A stretch of 64,000 nt of DNA from Janthinobacterium lividum. Lineage in GTDB: Bacteria > Pseudomonadota > Gammaproteobacteria > Burkholderiales > Burkholderiaceae_D. This document shows positions 8,684 through 17,882 of the stretch, piece by piece. The notes under the pieces were generated by a model. The model did not search any database. It saw nothing but the letters and a program-made list of their open reading frames with translations, and had not been told where the DNA came from. Position 1 is the first letter of the stretch, and every line of letters begins with the position of its first letter. The stretch is from assembly GCF_023509035.1 (NCBI RefSeq), contig NZ_CP075583.1:4836001-4900000 (forward strand). Reading direction: 5' to 3'. The position numbers were made by a program, and so were the translations under genes.

Positions 8684-9400
8684 TCACTTCTGGCAGTCGA
8701 TGACCTTGAAATCTTTCGAATAACAGATGCGCAACTCGCCCGTATGCTTTTCATAGCCGAGCCAGCGGCCCTTCAGCTGCGGGTTGTGCTGCTTCATCCA
8801 CTGGAATAGCGCGTTTTTCGGCATGGTATTGTCCGGCAATTTCAAGGCCTGGAACAATTCTCGTTCCTTCTCGAAATACTGCTTGGCCGTATCGAAATCG
8901 CAAGCGCCATGCTTTTCCCACTCCCCCTGCAACAAGACTTCACCCGGCTGCATGCACATATAGGGCAGGATCTCGGACGGCGCCAGCTTCGGCAAATTGC
9001 CCTTGCAATAGCGTGGGTGCATCTCAGTCTTGCGCGGTGGCGTCACGGAAATATCTTCGCACGTGGCGGGATTGTTCGACTGCGCCCACAGGCCATGCAC
9101 GATCCAGCCGAAGTGATTGCTCTCGGCGCATTGGAAGGCGGCCTTTTTCGACACTGCGCCACGGCGCTGCTGGCTGTCGCAAAAACCTGGCGACCACGAC
9201 AGCGCCAGCATAAAGTAGTCGGTGGGCACGTTGGTGCTTTGCTTGTAGCACGTGTTTTTCTCGTCCGACGGCTTGACGTCGTAATCGTAATAGCTGACGC
9301 TGCGCGGAATGGCGCAGCTGGCGTCGGCCGCATGCGCGGCGCCAACGGACAGGCTGAGGAAAACGGCGGCCAGCGCCGGCAAGACAGTTCTCAATTGCAT
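8684..9400 (-). CDS. Ribonuclease T2 family endoribonuclease (RNase I-like)
   Basis: A 238-residue secreted protein with a signal peptide (cleavage after AHA or AHAA, residue 24-25). Both catalytic blocks are intact: CAS I with His102 in IVHGLW and CAS II with Glu160 and His164 in GEWEKHGAC. Eight or more cysteines are consistent with disulfides in the periplasm. T2 enzymes cut RNA through a 2',3'-cyclic phosphate and bacterial members scavenge RNA. It is immediately upstream of the DHA2 exporter. Confidence 0.93.
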   Translation of the reverse strand: MQLRTVLPALAAVFLSLSVGAAHAADASCAIPRSVSYYDYDVKPSDEKNTCYKQSTNVPTDYFMLALSWSPGFCDSQQRRGAVSKKAAFQCAESNHFGWIVHGLWAQSNNPATCEDISVTPPRKTEMHPRYCKGNLPKLAPSEILPYMCMQPGEVLLQGEWEKHGACDFDTAKQYFEKERELFQALKLPDNTMPKNALFQWMKQHNPQLKGRWLGYEKHTGELRICYSKDFKVIDCQK

Positions 9401-9420
9401 CGGGTTTCCCTTTCAGAATA

Positions 9421-9447
9421 TAAAACGCCGGCAACTGAGTGCCGGCG
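9421..9447 (-). terminator. Rho-independent terminator after ilvE
   Basis: CGCCGGCA and TGCCGGCG form a perfect 8-bp stem with a six-base loop, followed on the minus strand by TTTTATATT. It sits 23 bases beyond the stop codon that ilvE would use if its frameshift were corrected. Confidence 0.8.
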
Positions 9448-9452
9448 CGGTA

Positions 9453-10571
9453 TCAATCAAACATGTGCATCAGCAAACTGTATGCATCCAGCCATGCGTA
9501 TCCGGCGCCGTGCCATGCTGCAAGCCCAGCAGCGCTTCGCGCAGGGCCAGGGTGACGGCGCCGTTTTTCATTATTGTTGATGGTCATTTCAAAGCCATTG
9601 GCCTTGGCCACACCCACCGGCGTGATGACGGCGGCCGTGCCGCAGGCGAACACTTCGGTCATGCGGCCCGAGGCGATATCGTCGCGCCATTGCTGGACGG
9701 ACAATTTACGCTCTTCCGTCGCATAGCCGAGGTCTTTCGCCATTTCCAGCAGGCTGCGACGCGTGATGCCTGGCAGCAAGGTGCCCGTCAATTCCGGCGT
9801 CACGACGGTGACTTTCTCGCCATCCTTGTAGACGAAGAACAAGTTCATGCCGCCCATTTCTTCGATGAATTCGCGGTGCACGGCGTCGAGCCAGACGACC
9901 TGGTCGCAACCCTTTTCCTGTGCTTGCGACTGGGCCATCAGGCTGGCCGCGTAGTTGCCCGCGCATTTGGCTTCACCCGTGCCGCCCGGCGCGGCGCGCA
10001 CGAAGTCTTCGCTGATCCACACGGTGACGGGTTTCACGCCTTTCGGGAAATAGGCGCCAGCCGGCGAGGCGAACAGCACGAACAGGTATTCTTCCGAAGG
10101 ACGCACGCCCAGGTAGGGGTCGGTGGCGATCATCAGCGGACGCATGTACAGACTCTCGCCCGTGTTCTTCGGCACCCAGTTGCGGTCTTGCGAAATGAGC
10201 GCGTCGCCCGCTTCCATGAACAGCTCGACAGGGATGGCCGGCATGGCCAGGCGCGCGGCGCTGCGGTTGAAGCGCGCGGCATTTTGTTCTGGACGGAAAG
10301 TCTTGATGCTGCCATCGGGCTGGGCAAACGCTTTATAACCTTCGAAGATGGCCTGGCCATAGTGCAGGGACGACGCGGACGGGTCCAGCATCAGCGGGCC
10401 GTAAGCCTTCAATTCGCCCTGCTGCCACTTGCCGTCGCGGTAAGGAATCACCACCATGTGGTCGGTGAAGATGCGGCCGAAGGCGGGATTGACCATGCGC
10501 GCAGCGCGCTCGGCGTCGGACAAGGGGTGGGCGGATGGGGTGACGACGAGATTCGATGTGGAAGTGGTCAT
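9453..10571 (-). CDS. ilvE: Branched-chain amino acid aminotransferase, frameshifted near C-terminus
   Basis: The protein is a class IV PLP aminotransferase catalysing the last step of valine, leucine and isoleucine synthesis. The PLP lysine is Lys202 in GEAKCAGNY, and SLHYGQAIFEGYKAF near residue 68 is the family signature. The match to IlvE runs to about residue 334 and then fails. Deleting one T from the run TTTTT at 9564-9568 restores a conventional C-terminus that ends with a TGA at 9470-9472, giving 366 residues, the normal family length. As deposited the last 38 residues are out of frame and read to 9453. A homopolymer sequencing error is the simplest explanation. Confidence 0.92.
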   Translation of the reverse strand: MTTSTSNLVVTPSAHPLSDAERAARMVNPAFGRIFTDHMVVIPYRDGKWQQGELKAYGPLMLDPSASSLHYGQAIFEGYKAFAQPDGSIKTFRPEQNAARFNRSAARLAMPAIPVELFMEAGDALISQDRNWVPKNTGESLYMRPLMIATDPYLGVRPSEEYLFVLFASPAGAYFPKGVKPVTVWISEDFVRAAPGGTGEAKCAGNYAASLMAQSQAQEKGCDQVVWLDAVHREFIEEMGGMNLFFVYKDGEKVTVVTPELTGTLLPGITRRSLLEMAKDLGYATEERKLSVQQWRDDIASGRMTEVFACGTAAVITPVGVAKANGFEMTINNNEKRRRHPGPARSAAGLAAWHGAGYAWLDAYSLLMHMFD

Positions 10572-10695
10572 GGCAGCAGAAGACGAGTAAGAGAGAATAA
10601 AGAGATTCCCTATTGTAGCGCCTAATACGGTCGGCGAGGAGCAGGATGGGCCAGCCGCCCTTGTTGCGCCGCATCAATCAAACGGCTATCCGGTG

Positions 10696-11193
10696 TCAGC
10701 AGGCCCGCGCCGGCCTGCCCAGCCCTGCCTGCGCTTCCCCGGCGCACTGACTGCAGCGCATCTGCACGGACAGCACGTTGGCGCCGATTTCCATGCCGTG
10801 CAGGGCTGCCGCCTGGCGTAAGTGCTCCAGCAGCGGCGCATCCTGCACCAGCACGCTGCGTTCGCAGACGCGGCACACCAGGTAGCAGCTATCCGCCGCC
10901 ACCCGCTCAGGCTTGATCAGGTAGCGCGCCTTGTTGCCGCTGGCACTCGCTTCGCGCTCGCGCAGCAGCAAGCCCGCCTGCTGCATTTCCTTGAGCACGC
11001 GGTAAATCGTGCCCAGGCTGACGGCAATGCCGATCCGCAGCAGTTGCTGATAAATGCCTTCCGCATTCATGGCTTGCCGCTGGGTAGCCGCCAGCACTTG
11101 CAGGATGCAGATGCGTGCGCTGGTCGGGCGCAGGCGCACGGCGCGCAGGCTGTCGAACACGCGGCCATCGCCCTGAATGTGAATGTCTTGCAT
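10696..11193 (-). CDS. Fur-family regulator lacking the HHDH metal motif
   Basis: A 165-residue winged-helix protein with the Fur DNA-binding core (RPTSARICILQVL, then VSLGTIYRVLKEMQQAGLL, residues 22-75). Two structural zinc pairs are present: Cys107/Cys110 and Cys147/Cys150. Where canonical Fur has the His-rich HHDH sensing loop, this protein has AADSCY (residues 99-104), so the ordinary iron-sensing site is missing. It is therefore a divergent paralogue rather than the housekeeping Fur. It follows the Fiu-like receptor on the same strand, separated by a terminator, and shares an upstream two-block element with fecA. Confidence 0.88.
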   Translation of the reverse strand: MQDIHIQGDGRVFDSLRAVRLRPTSARICILQVLAATQRQAMNAEGIYQQLLRIGIAVSLGTIYRVLKEMQQAGLLLREREASASGNKARYLIKPERVAADSCYLVCRVCERSVLVQDAPLLEHLRQAAALHGMEIGANVLSVQMRCSQCAGEAQAGLGRPARAC

Positions 11194-11223
11194 GGAATTC
11201 TCCGCTTCTGCGTTCAGCTCTTC

Positions 11224-11257
11224 CTACCTTGCCAAGCGAGAACACAAAAAGGGAACC
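11224..11257 (-). promoter_or_regulatory. Two-block element upstream of the Fur-paralogue gene
   Basis: On the minus strand: GGTTCCCTTTTTG, nine unconserved bases, TTGGCAAGGTAG. The same two blocks with identical nine-base spacing occur at 16225-16258 upstream of fecA. Both end 30-31 bases before the start codon, a distance that fits a promoter. Because fecA-type genes are transcribed by FecI sigma factors, a FecI-type promoter is the favoured inference. The sequence does not match an established consensus I can recall. Confidence 0.5.
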
Positions 11258-11264
11258 GGCAAGG

Positions 11265-11297
11265 AAAAAAGCGCCGTTCCAGCATCTGGAACGGCGC
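11265..11297 (-). terminator. Rho-independent terminator of the Fiu-like receptor gene
   Basis: GCGCCGTTCC and GGAACGGCGC form a perfect 10-bp stem with a seven-base loop, followed by six T residues on the minus strand. It lies 26 bases after the receptor stop and separates that gene from the Fur-paralogue gene. Confidence 0.92.
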
Positions 11298-11323
11298 CTT
11301 GCGCTACATCAAACGGGAGAACA

Positions 11324-13672
11324 TCAGAACTTCATGTTGGCCGTCAGAGTTGCCGAGCGGCCCGGGGCCACGCCGGCATAGTGCGGCGACGAAACCTTGT
11401 CGAAGTACAGCTTGTTCGTCAGGTTCTGGATGTTCAGCTGCAGGGTCACGTTGCGGCTGACGACATAGCTGGCCATGGCGTCGAAGCGCGTGTAGGCCGG
11501 GGCAACCTTGTTGTTGGCCACGTTCGCGTAGACTTTATCGACGTAGTTCACGCCGCCGCCCACGGTAATGGCGGGCGTGACCAGGTACGAAGTCCACAGC
11601 GAAGCACTGTTTTTCGGCGTGGTCGGGAACTGGTTGCCATTGTATGGCGACGGCGCGTATTGCGTGACGCCATTGATGACGCCATTCGTCACGTAGCCAT
11701 TGTTTTCCACGATGGCGTTCAAATGCGTGTAGCCGCCGAAGACCGACCATTCCTTCGTGATATTGCCGCTCACGCCCAGTTCGATACCCTTGACTTGCTT
11801 GTCGCCCACGTTTTGCGTGCTGCCGTCCGGCGCCGTCACGCGCGCATTGCTCATGTCGCTCTGGAAGTAGGCGCCGCTCAGGGACAGACGGCCACCCGGC
11901 AGCACTTCCCATTTCGTGCCCAGCTCGAAGCTCTTGCTTTCTTGCGGCTTCAGGTTCTGGATCGCCGCCGACAGGCCATCGATGCCGTCGCCACCATCAT
12001 TGCCCGGTGGCGTGGACGAGGTGCCGTAGGAAACATACACGCTGCTGTTGGTCGATGGCTTGTACACCAGGCCCGCCTGGTAGCTGGCGAACGTGGCGTG
12101 CACTTTGGCGCTGCTGGCGGCAGTGGTCTTGCCATCGAGCGTGTATTGCGGCACATTCAACGCGCTCTTGTAGTCATCCCAGCGGATGCCCACGTTCAGC
12201 AGCCATTGCGGCGTGAACTCGATGGTGTCGAAACCGTACACGGAACGCGTGTTGGTGACGATGTTCGTGCGGGCCGGCGACACCGAGCGCGTGTAGACCC
12301 ACGGGTCGTTGGCGTTCGGGTTGAGCAACGGTGCACAGTTGTACAGTGTGGCCGCGCCGGACGTCGGGCAAGTGAACGACTTCGTCAGAGGATTGTTCGT
12401 GCCCGGGCTAAACAGATAGGAGCTGCGGTCCGTTTCTTCGCGGCTGATTTCCAGGCCTAGCGTGTACGTGTGCTTCACGCCGCCGGCCATGAATTCACCG
12501 CCCAGGCTGGTCGCATTGGCCAGCGCGTCCGTATCGGTCGTGCGCGTGTTGGCGCGGCGCCAGACAGTGCCGTACAGCATGGTGTTGCCCTTGGAATCGT
12601 CGGGCTGGGTCCAGACATAGTCGTTGCTGGTCTTGCCGTAACGGGTGACGTTGCGCAAAATCAACTTGTTGCCGAAGTCATGGCGCACGTCGATGGTGCC
12701 GATATCGCTCTGCGTGTCGCGGAAATCGCGGTTGACCAGGCCATAAAAGGTATCGCGCGGCACGTTGACGGGCGTGCCGTTGCCGTTTTTCGCCACGTTG
12801 GCGCCCGACGAGAACGGGTTGTTGAACGGCAAGCCTGTATCCGGCAATTCGCTCGACTGCATGTGGTAGTAGCTGAGGGTCGCCTGCGTGGCTGATTTCA
12901 GGCCGAACGTGACGGAGGGCGCGATGCCCCAGCGGTCGCCGTTGATGTAGTCGCGGCCGGCAACGTGGGCGTCATGCGCCATCACGTTCAGACGCACAGC
13001 CACGTCGTCGCTGATGACGCGGTTGACGTCCGCCGTGGCGCGGCGGTACTTGGCGCTGCCCAGGCCCACGGTGGCGTTGGTAAAGTTGTCGACTTTCGGC
13101 GTCTTGCTGATCAGGTTGACGCCGCCGCCTGCGGACGAGCGACCACCATAGGCCGAGTTCGGGCCCTTGACGACTTCGATTTGTTCCAGCGCAAAGATTT
13201 CACGCGATTGCGAACCCGTGTCGCGGATGCCGTCAATATACGTATCCGTTTGCGCGTTGTAGCCGCGGATGAACAGATTGTCGCCCACGGGGTTGCCGCC
13301 CTCGCCCGCGCCGATGGTGATGCCCGGCACGGTGCGCAGCGCATCCGTCAACGAGACGGCGCCCGTTTGCGAAATGATTTCGGCGGGAATCACCGTCACG
13401 GATTTTGGCGTGTCCAGCAGCGGCGCCGTCAGCTTGTCGTTGGCCGATTTGACCGGTGCCTGGATCAGGCGGTCCGCCGTGCCCACGACCTTGACTTCCT
13501 GCAACTGCTGTGGCTTGTCCACCGTTTGCGCATGCAGCGCCAGCGGCATGGCCAGGGTGGCAAACGCGGCCAGGGCCGTGCCATGCATGCGTGGCGCGGC
13601 GGCGGTGTGGTGCTTGCGGCTGCGGATGATGGCGGCCGGCTTGGCGGCGCCCGCTGTGTCTTTCAATGTCAT
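11324..13672 (-). CDS. TonB-dependent siderophore receptor, Fiu-like
   Basis: A 782-residue outer-membrane receptor. After a long signal peptide (residues about 1-49, ending ALHAQ) comes a TonB-box-like EVKVVGTA, the plug domain (SVTVIPAEIISQTGAVSLTDAL; FIRGYNAQTDTYIDGIRDTG; VVKGPNSAYGGRSSAGG) and a 22-strand barrel that ends in the aromatic TANMKF. The style is that of Fiu/catecholate receptors, which import iron bound to monomeric catechols or DHB-type siderophores. No N-terminal signalling (STN) domain is present. No clear Fur box is visible in the 103-bp gap behind it. The ligand is inferred from overall resemblance only. Confidence 0.88.
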   Translation of the reverse strand: MTLKDTAGAAKPAAIIRSRKHHTAAAPRMHGTALAAFATLAMPLALHAQTVDKPQQLQEVKVVGTADRLIQAPVKSANDKLTAPLLDTPKSVTVIPAEIISQTGAVSLTDALRTVPGITIGAGEGGNPVGDNLFIRGYNAQTDTYIDGIRDTGSQSREIFALEQIEVVKGPNSAYGGRSSAGGGVNLISKTPKVDNFTNATVGLGSAKYRRATADVNRVISDDVAVRLNVMAHDAHVAGRDYINGDRWGIAPSVTFGLKSATQATLSYYHMQSSELPDTGLPFNNPFSSGANVAKNGNGTPVNVPRDTFYGLVNRDFRDTQSDIGTIDVRHDFGNKLILRNVTRYGKTSNDYVWTQPDDSKGNTMLYGTVWRRANTRTTDTDALANATSLGGEFMAGGVKHTYTLGLEISREETDRSSYLFSPGTNNPLTKSFTCPTSGAATLYNCAPLLNPNANDPWVYTRSVSPARTNIVTNTRSVYGFDTIEFTPQWLLNVGIRWDDYKSALNVPQYTLDGKTTAASSAKVHATFASYQAGLVYKPSTNSSVYVSYGTSSTPPGNDGGDGIDGLSAAIQNLKPQESKSFELGTKWEVLPGGRLSLSGAYFQSDMSNARVTAPDGSTQNVGDKQVKGIELGVSGNITKEWSVFGGYTHLNAIVENNGYVTNGVINGVTQYAPSPYNGNQFPTTPKNSASLWTSYLVTPAITVGGGVNYVDKVYANVANNKVAPAYTRFDAMASYVVSRNVTLQLNIQNLTNKLYFDKVSSPHYAGVAPGRSATLTANMKF

Positions 13673-13775
13673 TGCTATCTTTCAATCTATCGGATGGAAT
13701 CAATCTGGCTGGCTACTACGCTGTGGCGCCTGGCTGGCTCGGTGCTTACTTGGGAACTACGTGGAGACGACAACA

Positions 13776-16193
13776 CTAGAATCGCCACAGCGCCGTCATG
13801 CGCAGCGCCCGGGGCGAACCGGGCGCGATATTGTCGTTGCTATGGGCGGAGGCGTAATATTTCTTGTTCAACAGGTTTTCCACATTCAGCTGCAATTGAA
13901 AACGGGGCTGCGGCTTGAAATACAGGGCGCCATCGACACGGGTAAAACCGGGCAGCGCTACCGTGTTCGACACGGAGGCAAATACGGCGCTGCGGGCAAT
14001 GATGCCCAGCGCGGCCCCCCAGACTGGCGTGAAATCGTAGCGGTTCCACAGCGACAGGCTATGCCGGGGTACATGCGCCACGCGCGCTCCTTCCAGGGCC
14101 GTGGCCGATTGCGTGGCCGTCAGCACGGCGCGCTGCCAGGCATAGCCGCCAGCGATGCGCCAGCCGGCTGGACCTTGCCATTGACTTCCAGCTCCAGTCC
14201 CTCGCTGCGCTGGCCATCGACCAGCATGGCGCGCGTCGTGTCGTTCGGGTCGGTGACGGCGACATTGCTGCGCTCAAGCCGGTACAGGGCCGCACTGGCC
14301 GACAGGTCCGGCGTCGCATCCCACTTGGCGCCCAGCTCCACATTGCGAAAGCGCTCCGGCTCGAACACGGCGTTGCTGGGCGTCAATGACGCCAGCTGTT
14401 CGCCCGCGCGCGGCAGGAACGATTGGCTGACGCTGGCATACAGCGACAGCACGGGTAGCGGTTGATAGATGAGGGCCGCCCGCGGCGACCACGGTGCATC
14501 CGTGCGGGCAATGCGCACGCCATTGCGGCGATTCAGAAAATTGACGGCGAAGCGCTCGTAGCGCAGGCCGGCAATCGCCTGCCAATGCGGGCTGAAGCGG
14601 ACCTGGTCCTGCAGATACAGGGCGGCCGTATCGGCCACGCCATGGTTGTCGGCATCCGTGGCGCTGGGACGGAAAGTGACGGGCAAGTCCGTCACGGGGG
14701 TGCGATGTAGGCAGGCTGATGTGCGTGACGTTGTCGCCCAAGTTGGTGAAATAGCCCGTGTTGCGCAGATTATCCGTCGTCTGGCGGCCCAGCTCCCCGC
14801 CCGCCGTCAAGCGGTGCTGCACAGTGCCAGCCATCGCCACCCACTCCACGTCCGTCTGGTTGAACAGGTTGCGCCGCGTGGTGGCGCTGTTATAGGCCAG
14901 CACCGTCACGCTGGCCCCGTCCGCGCTGACGGGGCCGGGAAAGGCATTCTGGTACAGCTTGTCATAATCGGCCAGGCGCGTGCGGTTGCGCATGGTCGCG
15001 CCGCCGCCCAGATCGTGTTCGACTGTCAGGCCCAGCGCGTCAATGTAGGCCCACGACGGGCTACTGCCGGCGATGCCGAAGAACGTGGACGGGTCCGTCT
15101 CGATGGGCCGCCCCCGGTACGATGGCAAGCCCCGGTCTGTCACCCTGTCATCGCGGAAATGTTCATAGCTGGCCACGACGCTGGTGCGCGGACCCAGGCG
15201 CCAGGCGGCGACGGGATTGACGGCGCTGCGGCGCACGTTGACGCCCTGGCGAAAGGCATCGCTGTTTTCCGCCATGGCATTGATCCGCACGGCCACATCC
15301 ACGCCAAGGACTTGTTGCAGATCAAGTGCAGTGCGCCGGTTGCGCCAGGCGCCCAGACTCAGCGTCGCTTCCTTGTCGTTCGTCCACTGCGGCTGCTTGC
15401 TTGCCCGGTTGATCACGCCACCGCCGCCGCCATGGCCGAAGACCAGGGCATTCGGTCCCTTGATGGCTTCGACCCGCTCGATATTGTAGAAATCGCGGTA
15501 GTACTGCACGTCGTCGCGCATACCGTCCAGGTAGAAATCCGACGTGGAACTATTGCCGCGCATCACCGCCGTATCGCGGTTGCCCTCGCCCGCAGCCGTG
15601 CCCACGCCGGGCATGTAGCGCATGGCGTCGGCCATGGTACGCATGTCCTGGTCGCGTATCAATTTACTGCTCACGACGCTGACGGCTTGCGGCGTGTCGC
15701 GCAAGGCCGTCTCGCCGCGGCTGGCGGCGGAAGAACTGGCGCGGAGGTAGCCGTCGTCGTCGCCAGCCAGCACGGTCACGGGCGCCAGCACCTGCAAGCC
15801 CGCGCCCTCCCCGTCCACGTCCGCGCGCAGGGGCGCTGGCGCCAGGCGCACAACGTAGGTGCCAACAGCGCTACCATCCGGCAATTGCACGGCCACCAGG
15901 CCCGTGCCCGCCAGCAATTGCTGCAAGCCCTGGGAAATGGGCAAGCTGGCATGCAAGCCGGCGCTGCGTTTGCCCTGCGTCAAACTGCCCTCGGCCGACA
16001 GCAAGATTCCCGCCTGGCCCGCGAACTGGCGCAAGGCTTGGCCCAGGGGCGCGGCAGCGATGCGGAAGCTGCGCGGCGCGTCCTCGGCCGCCGCTGCCAT
16101 GGCATACATGGCAGGCGCAGCCAGCAGGGCTGCAGCTAGGGACAATGGCAGCAGGCGGCGGACGAACGGCAAGCAAGGCGGGAACAGCGGCAC
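13776..16193 (-). pseudogene. FecA-type TonB-dependent transducer, two compensating frameshifts
   Basis: A GTG start at 16193, preceded by AAAGGA, opens a receptor with signal peptide, an N-terminal STN signalling domain (RSFRIAAAPLGQALRQFAGQAG, residues about 41-110), plug and barrel. The frame breaks at 14696-14700 (an extra C in a C5 run), continues in another frame through 14160-14695, and returns to the original frame near 14160-14166 where one base is missing. The last segment (to 13776) ends ALRMTALWRF, a proper receptor terminus. Overall 2418 bases equal 806 codons. As read, translation would stop at 14274. STN receptors signal through FecR to FecI, whose genes lie directly upstream. 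Whether it is dead or mis-sequenced cannot be decided here. Confidence 0.85.
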
Positions 16194-16224
16194 GGATTTC
16201 CTTTATGGTGTTGAGCAAGTACTT

Positions 16225-16258
16225 CTACCTTGCCAAACAACTTTTCAAAAAGGGAACC
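16225..16258 (-). promoter_or_regulatory. Two-block element upstream of fecA-type gene
   Basis: Minus strand GGTTCCCTTTTTG, nine bases, TTGGCAAGGTAG; the same blocks and spacing as at 11224-11257. It lies 31 bases before the GTG start of the receptor, inside the fecR-fecA gap. A promoter read by the neighbouring FecI-type sigma factor is the favoured inference. Confidence 0.5.
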
Positions 16259-16280
16259 CGTTCTTGAGAAATATTCTTAT

Positions 16281-17297
16281 TTACTGTTTTGACTGCGGCT
16301 GCTGAGCTTCCACCGTGACCCACCACTCATGCAGCCGATGTATTTTCACGGGCAAGGTCGCTTCCAGCGCCGCCAGGATGCGGTCCGTATCGGCCAGCGG
16401 GTAGCTGCCCACCAGGCGCAAGTGGGCCACTTCGGGCGCGCAGCCCAGGTGGCCGTGCCGGTAACGCGACAATTGCACGAGGAAATCGTCGAGCCGCATC
16501 TGCTCGGGCTGCAAACGGTACTCGATCCAGGCGGCCCCGTTCGGGTCGGCGGGAAACGGTTCGCCGATGAAACCATCGCCAAAGCGCACTTGCTGGCCAG
16601 CCGGCACGATGCGCGCCATGCCGCCATCGCGCGGCGCCACTTCCACGCTGCCTTCGTAGACGGCCAGCAAGGTGGCGTCGCCCTGCGGCTGCACACTGAA
16701 ACGCGTGCCCAGCGCGCGCAGGCGGCCGTGCACGGTGTCGACCACCAGCGGCCGCGCCGGCTGCTGGCTGTCACGGGCCGAGGCGATGTAAATTTCACCG
16801 CCATGCAGGGCGATGCGGCGCAGGCCGGGGCTGAAATCGATGTCGAGGGCGGTGGCCGTGTTCAGCCACAGCTGCGAGCCGTCGGCCAGCGCCAGTTGGC
16901 GGATGGCGCCGACCGCTGTTTTTTCGCCCGCATTCAGGCTGGCGACCCAGCTGCGCGTATCGCGGCGCAACAGCGCAGCGCCACCCAGTCCGCTCGCCAG
17001 GCACAGCGCCAGCAAGCCCTTGACCATGCTGCGGCGTGTGGCATCGCTCTGGCGTGGGCCCGCAGCGTCGAGTGCCTGACGCGCAGCTTCTCCGGGCACG
17101 GCCTGAAATTCGGCGCTGACGGCTTCCACCCTGCGCCAGGCGGCGCGGTGGGCGCCAGACAACTCATGCCAGCGCTCCCAGGCTTGCTGGTCGGCAGGAT
17201 CGGCATCGTCTGCACGCAAGACGGCGAACCATTCGGCCGCTTCCTGCAGGATCGCATAGTCGGCTGGCGGCATGGCGGGACCCGGCTTAGGCGGCAT
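16281..17297 (-). CDS. FecR-family anti-sigma/sigma regulator
   Basis: A 338-residue protein. The cytoplasmic N-terminal DUF4880-like part (ILQEAAEWFAVLRADDADPADQQAWERW, given here by position: about residues 16-45) is the sigma-binding segment, followed by a membrane helix (about residues 91-110) and a periplasmic FecR domain (ADGSQLWLNTATALDID; GEIYI; VHGRLRALGTRFSV). It relays the substrate-loaded state of the outer-membrane receptor to the sigma factor. It overlaps the sigma gene by 11 bases and is followed by the receptor, the classical fecI-fecR-fecA order. Confidence 0.92.
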   Translation of the reverse strand: MPPKPGPAMPPADYAILQEAAEWFAVLRADDADPADQQAWERWHELSGAHRAAWRRVEAVSAEFQAVPGEAARQALDAAGPRQSDATRRSMVKGLLALCLASGLGGAALLRRDTRSWVASLNAGEKTAVGAIRQLALADGSQLWLNTATALDIDFSPGLRRIALHGGEIYIASARDSQQPARPLVVDTVHGRLRALGTRFSVQPQGDATLLAVYEGSVEVAPRDGGMARIVPAGQQVRFGDGFIGEPFPADPNGAAWIEYRLQPEQMRLDDFLVQLSRYRHGHLGCAPEVAHLRLVGSYPLADTDRILAALEATLPVKIHRLHEWWVTVEAQQPQSKQ

Positions 17298-17799
17298 CGT
17301 CCATGCACAGCATGCATTGCAGCATGGCTTGCGCCATGTATTTTTTTACCATGCGTTCAGACACCTCCAGCTGACCGGCGATCTGTGCATACGTCAGGCC
17401 GTCGAGCTGCGCCAGCAGGAAGGCCTGGCGCGCACGCGGCGACAGCGTATCGAGCATGGCATCGATGCGGTACAGCGCTTCGACCACGAGGGCCCGCTCC
17501 TCGGGCGACGGCGCCGTCAGCTCGGGCCGGCTGGCCAGGGCGGCAAGAAAAGTGCGTTCCAGGGTCAAACGGCGCCAGTGGTTGACCAGCAAGCCGTTGG
17601 CCACCGTGCTCAGGTAGGCGCGCGGTTCACGCAAGCTGTCCGCCGATTGCGTGGCCAGCATGCGCACGAAGGTGTCCTGCGCCAGGTCAGCCGCACCATC
17701 GCGGCAGCCCAGCTTGCGCCACAACCAGTTATACAGCCAGCCATGGTGGCTGGTGTAGAGGTCGCTAAAGATATCGTGAGAGGGAGAAATGGTGGACAC
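17287..17799 (-). CDS. FecI-like ECF sigma factor
   Basis: The open frame extends up to 17889, but that upstream stretch contains a Fur box (17868-17882), so it must be promoter DNA. The best downstream start is the GTG at 17799, giving 170 residues, the normal size. Region 2 (DIFSDLYTSHHGWLYNWLWRKLG, about residues 9-31, then AADLAQDTFVRML) and region 4 (LSPRARQAFLLAQLDGLTYAQIA, about residues 119-141) are clear. FecI-type sigma factors direct RNA polymerase to the cognate receptor gene upon an external iron-siderophore signal; Fur control adds iron repression. No strong ribosome site precedes the GTG, so the exact start is uncertain. Confidence 0.9.
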   Translation of the reverse strand: MSTISPSHDIFSDLYTSHHGWLYNWLWRKLGCRDGAADLAQDTFVRMLATQSADSLREPRAYLSTVANGLLVNHWRRLTLERTFLAALASRPELTAPSPEERALVVEALYRIDAMLDTLSPRARQAFLLAQLDGLTYAQIAGQLEVSERMVKKYMAQAMLQCMLCMDDAA

Positions 17800-17867
17800 G
17801 GGCAAACAAACAAAGAGGCTGCCAAACTTGCCGGTCAAGTGGGTCAGCACTGCATCATGATCACGAA

Positions 17868-17882
17868 TGAGAATGATTTTCA
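17868..17882. promoter_or_regulatory. Fur box in front of the fecI-like gene
   Basis: TGAGAATGATTTTCA matches the 7-1-7 Fur consensus TGATAATNATTATCA at 12 of 14 symmetric positions. It lies within the 243-bp gap between divergent fecI and the PepSY-reductase fusion gene, nearer fecI. Confidence 0.8.

Noticed and set aside
14646-16139. 497-codon plus-strand frame opposite the fecA-type gene
   Set aside because: Antisense shadow; the minus strand has STN, plug and barrel motifs.
16265-16279. Fur box in the fecR-fecA gap (TGAGAAATATTCTTA)
   Set aside because: Only about 10 of 14 positions match and it overlaps the fecR stop region; the two-block element is a better promoter candidate there.
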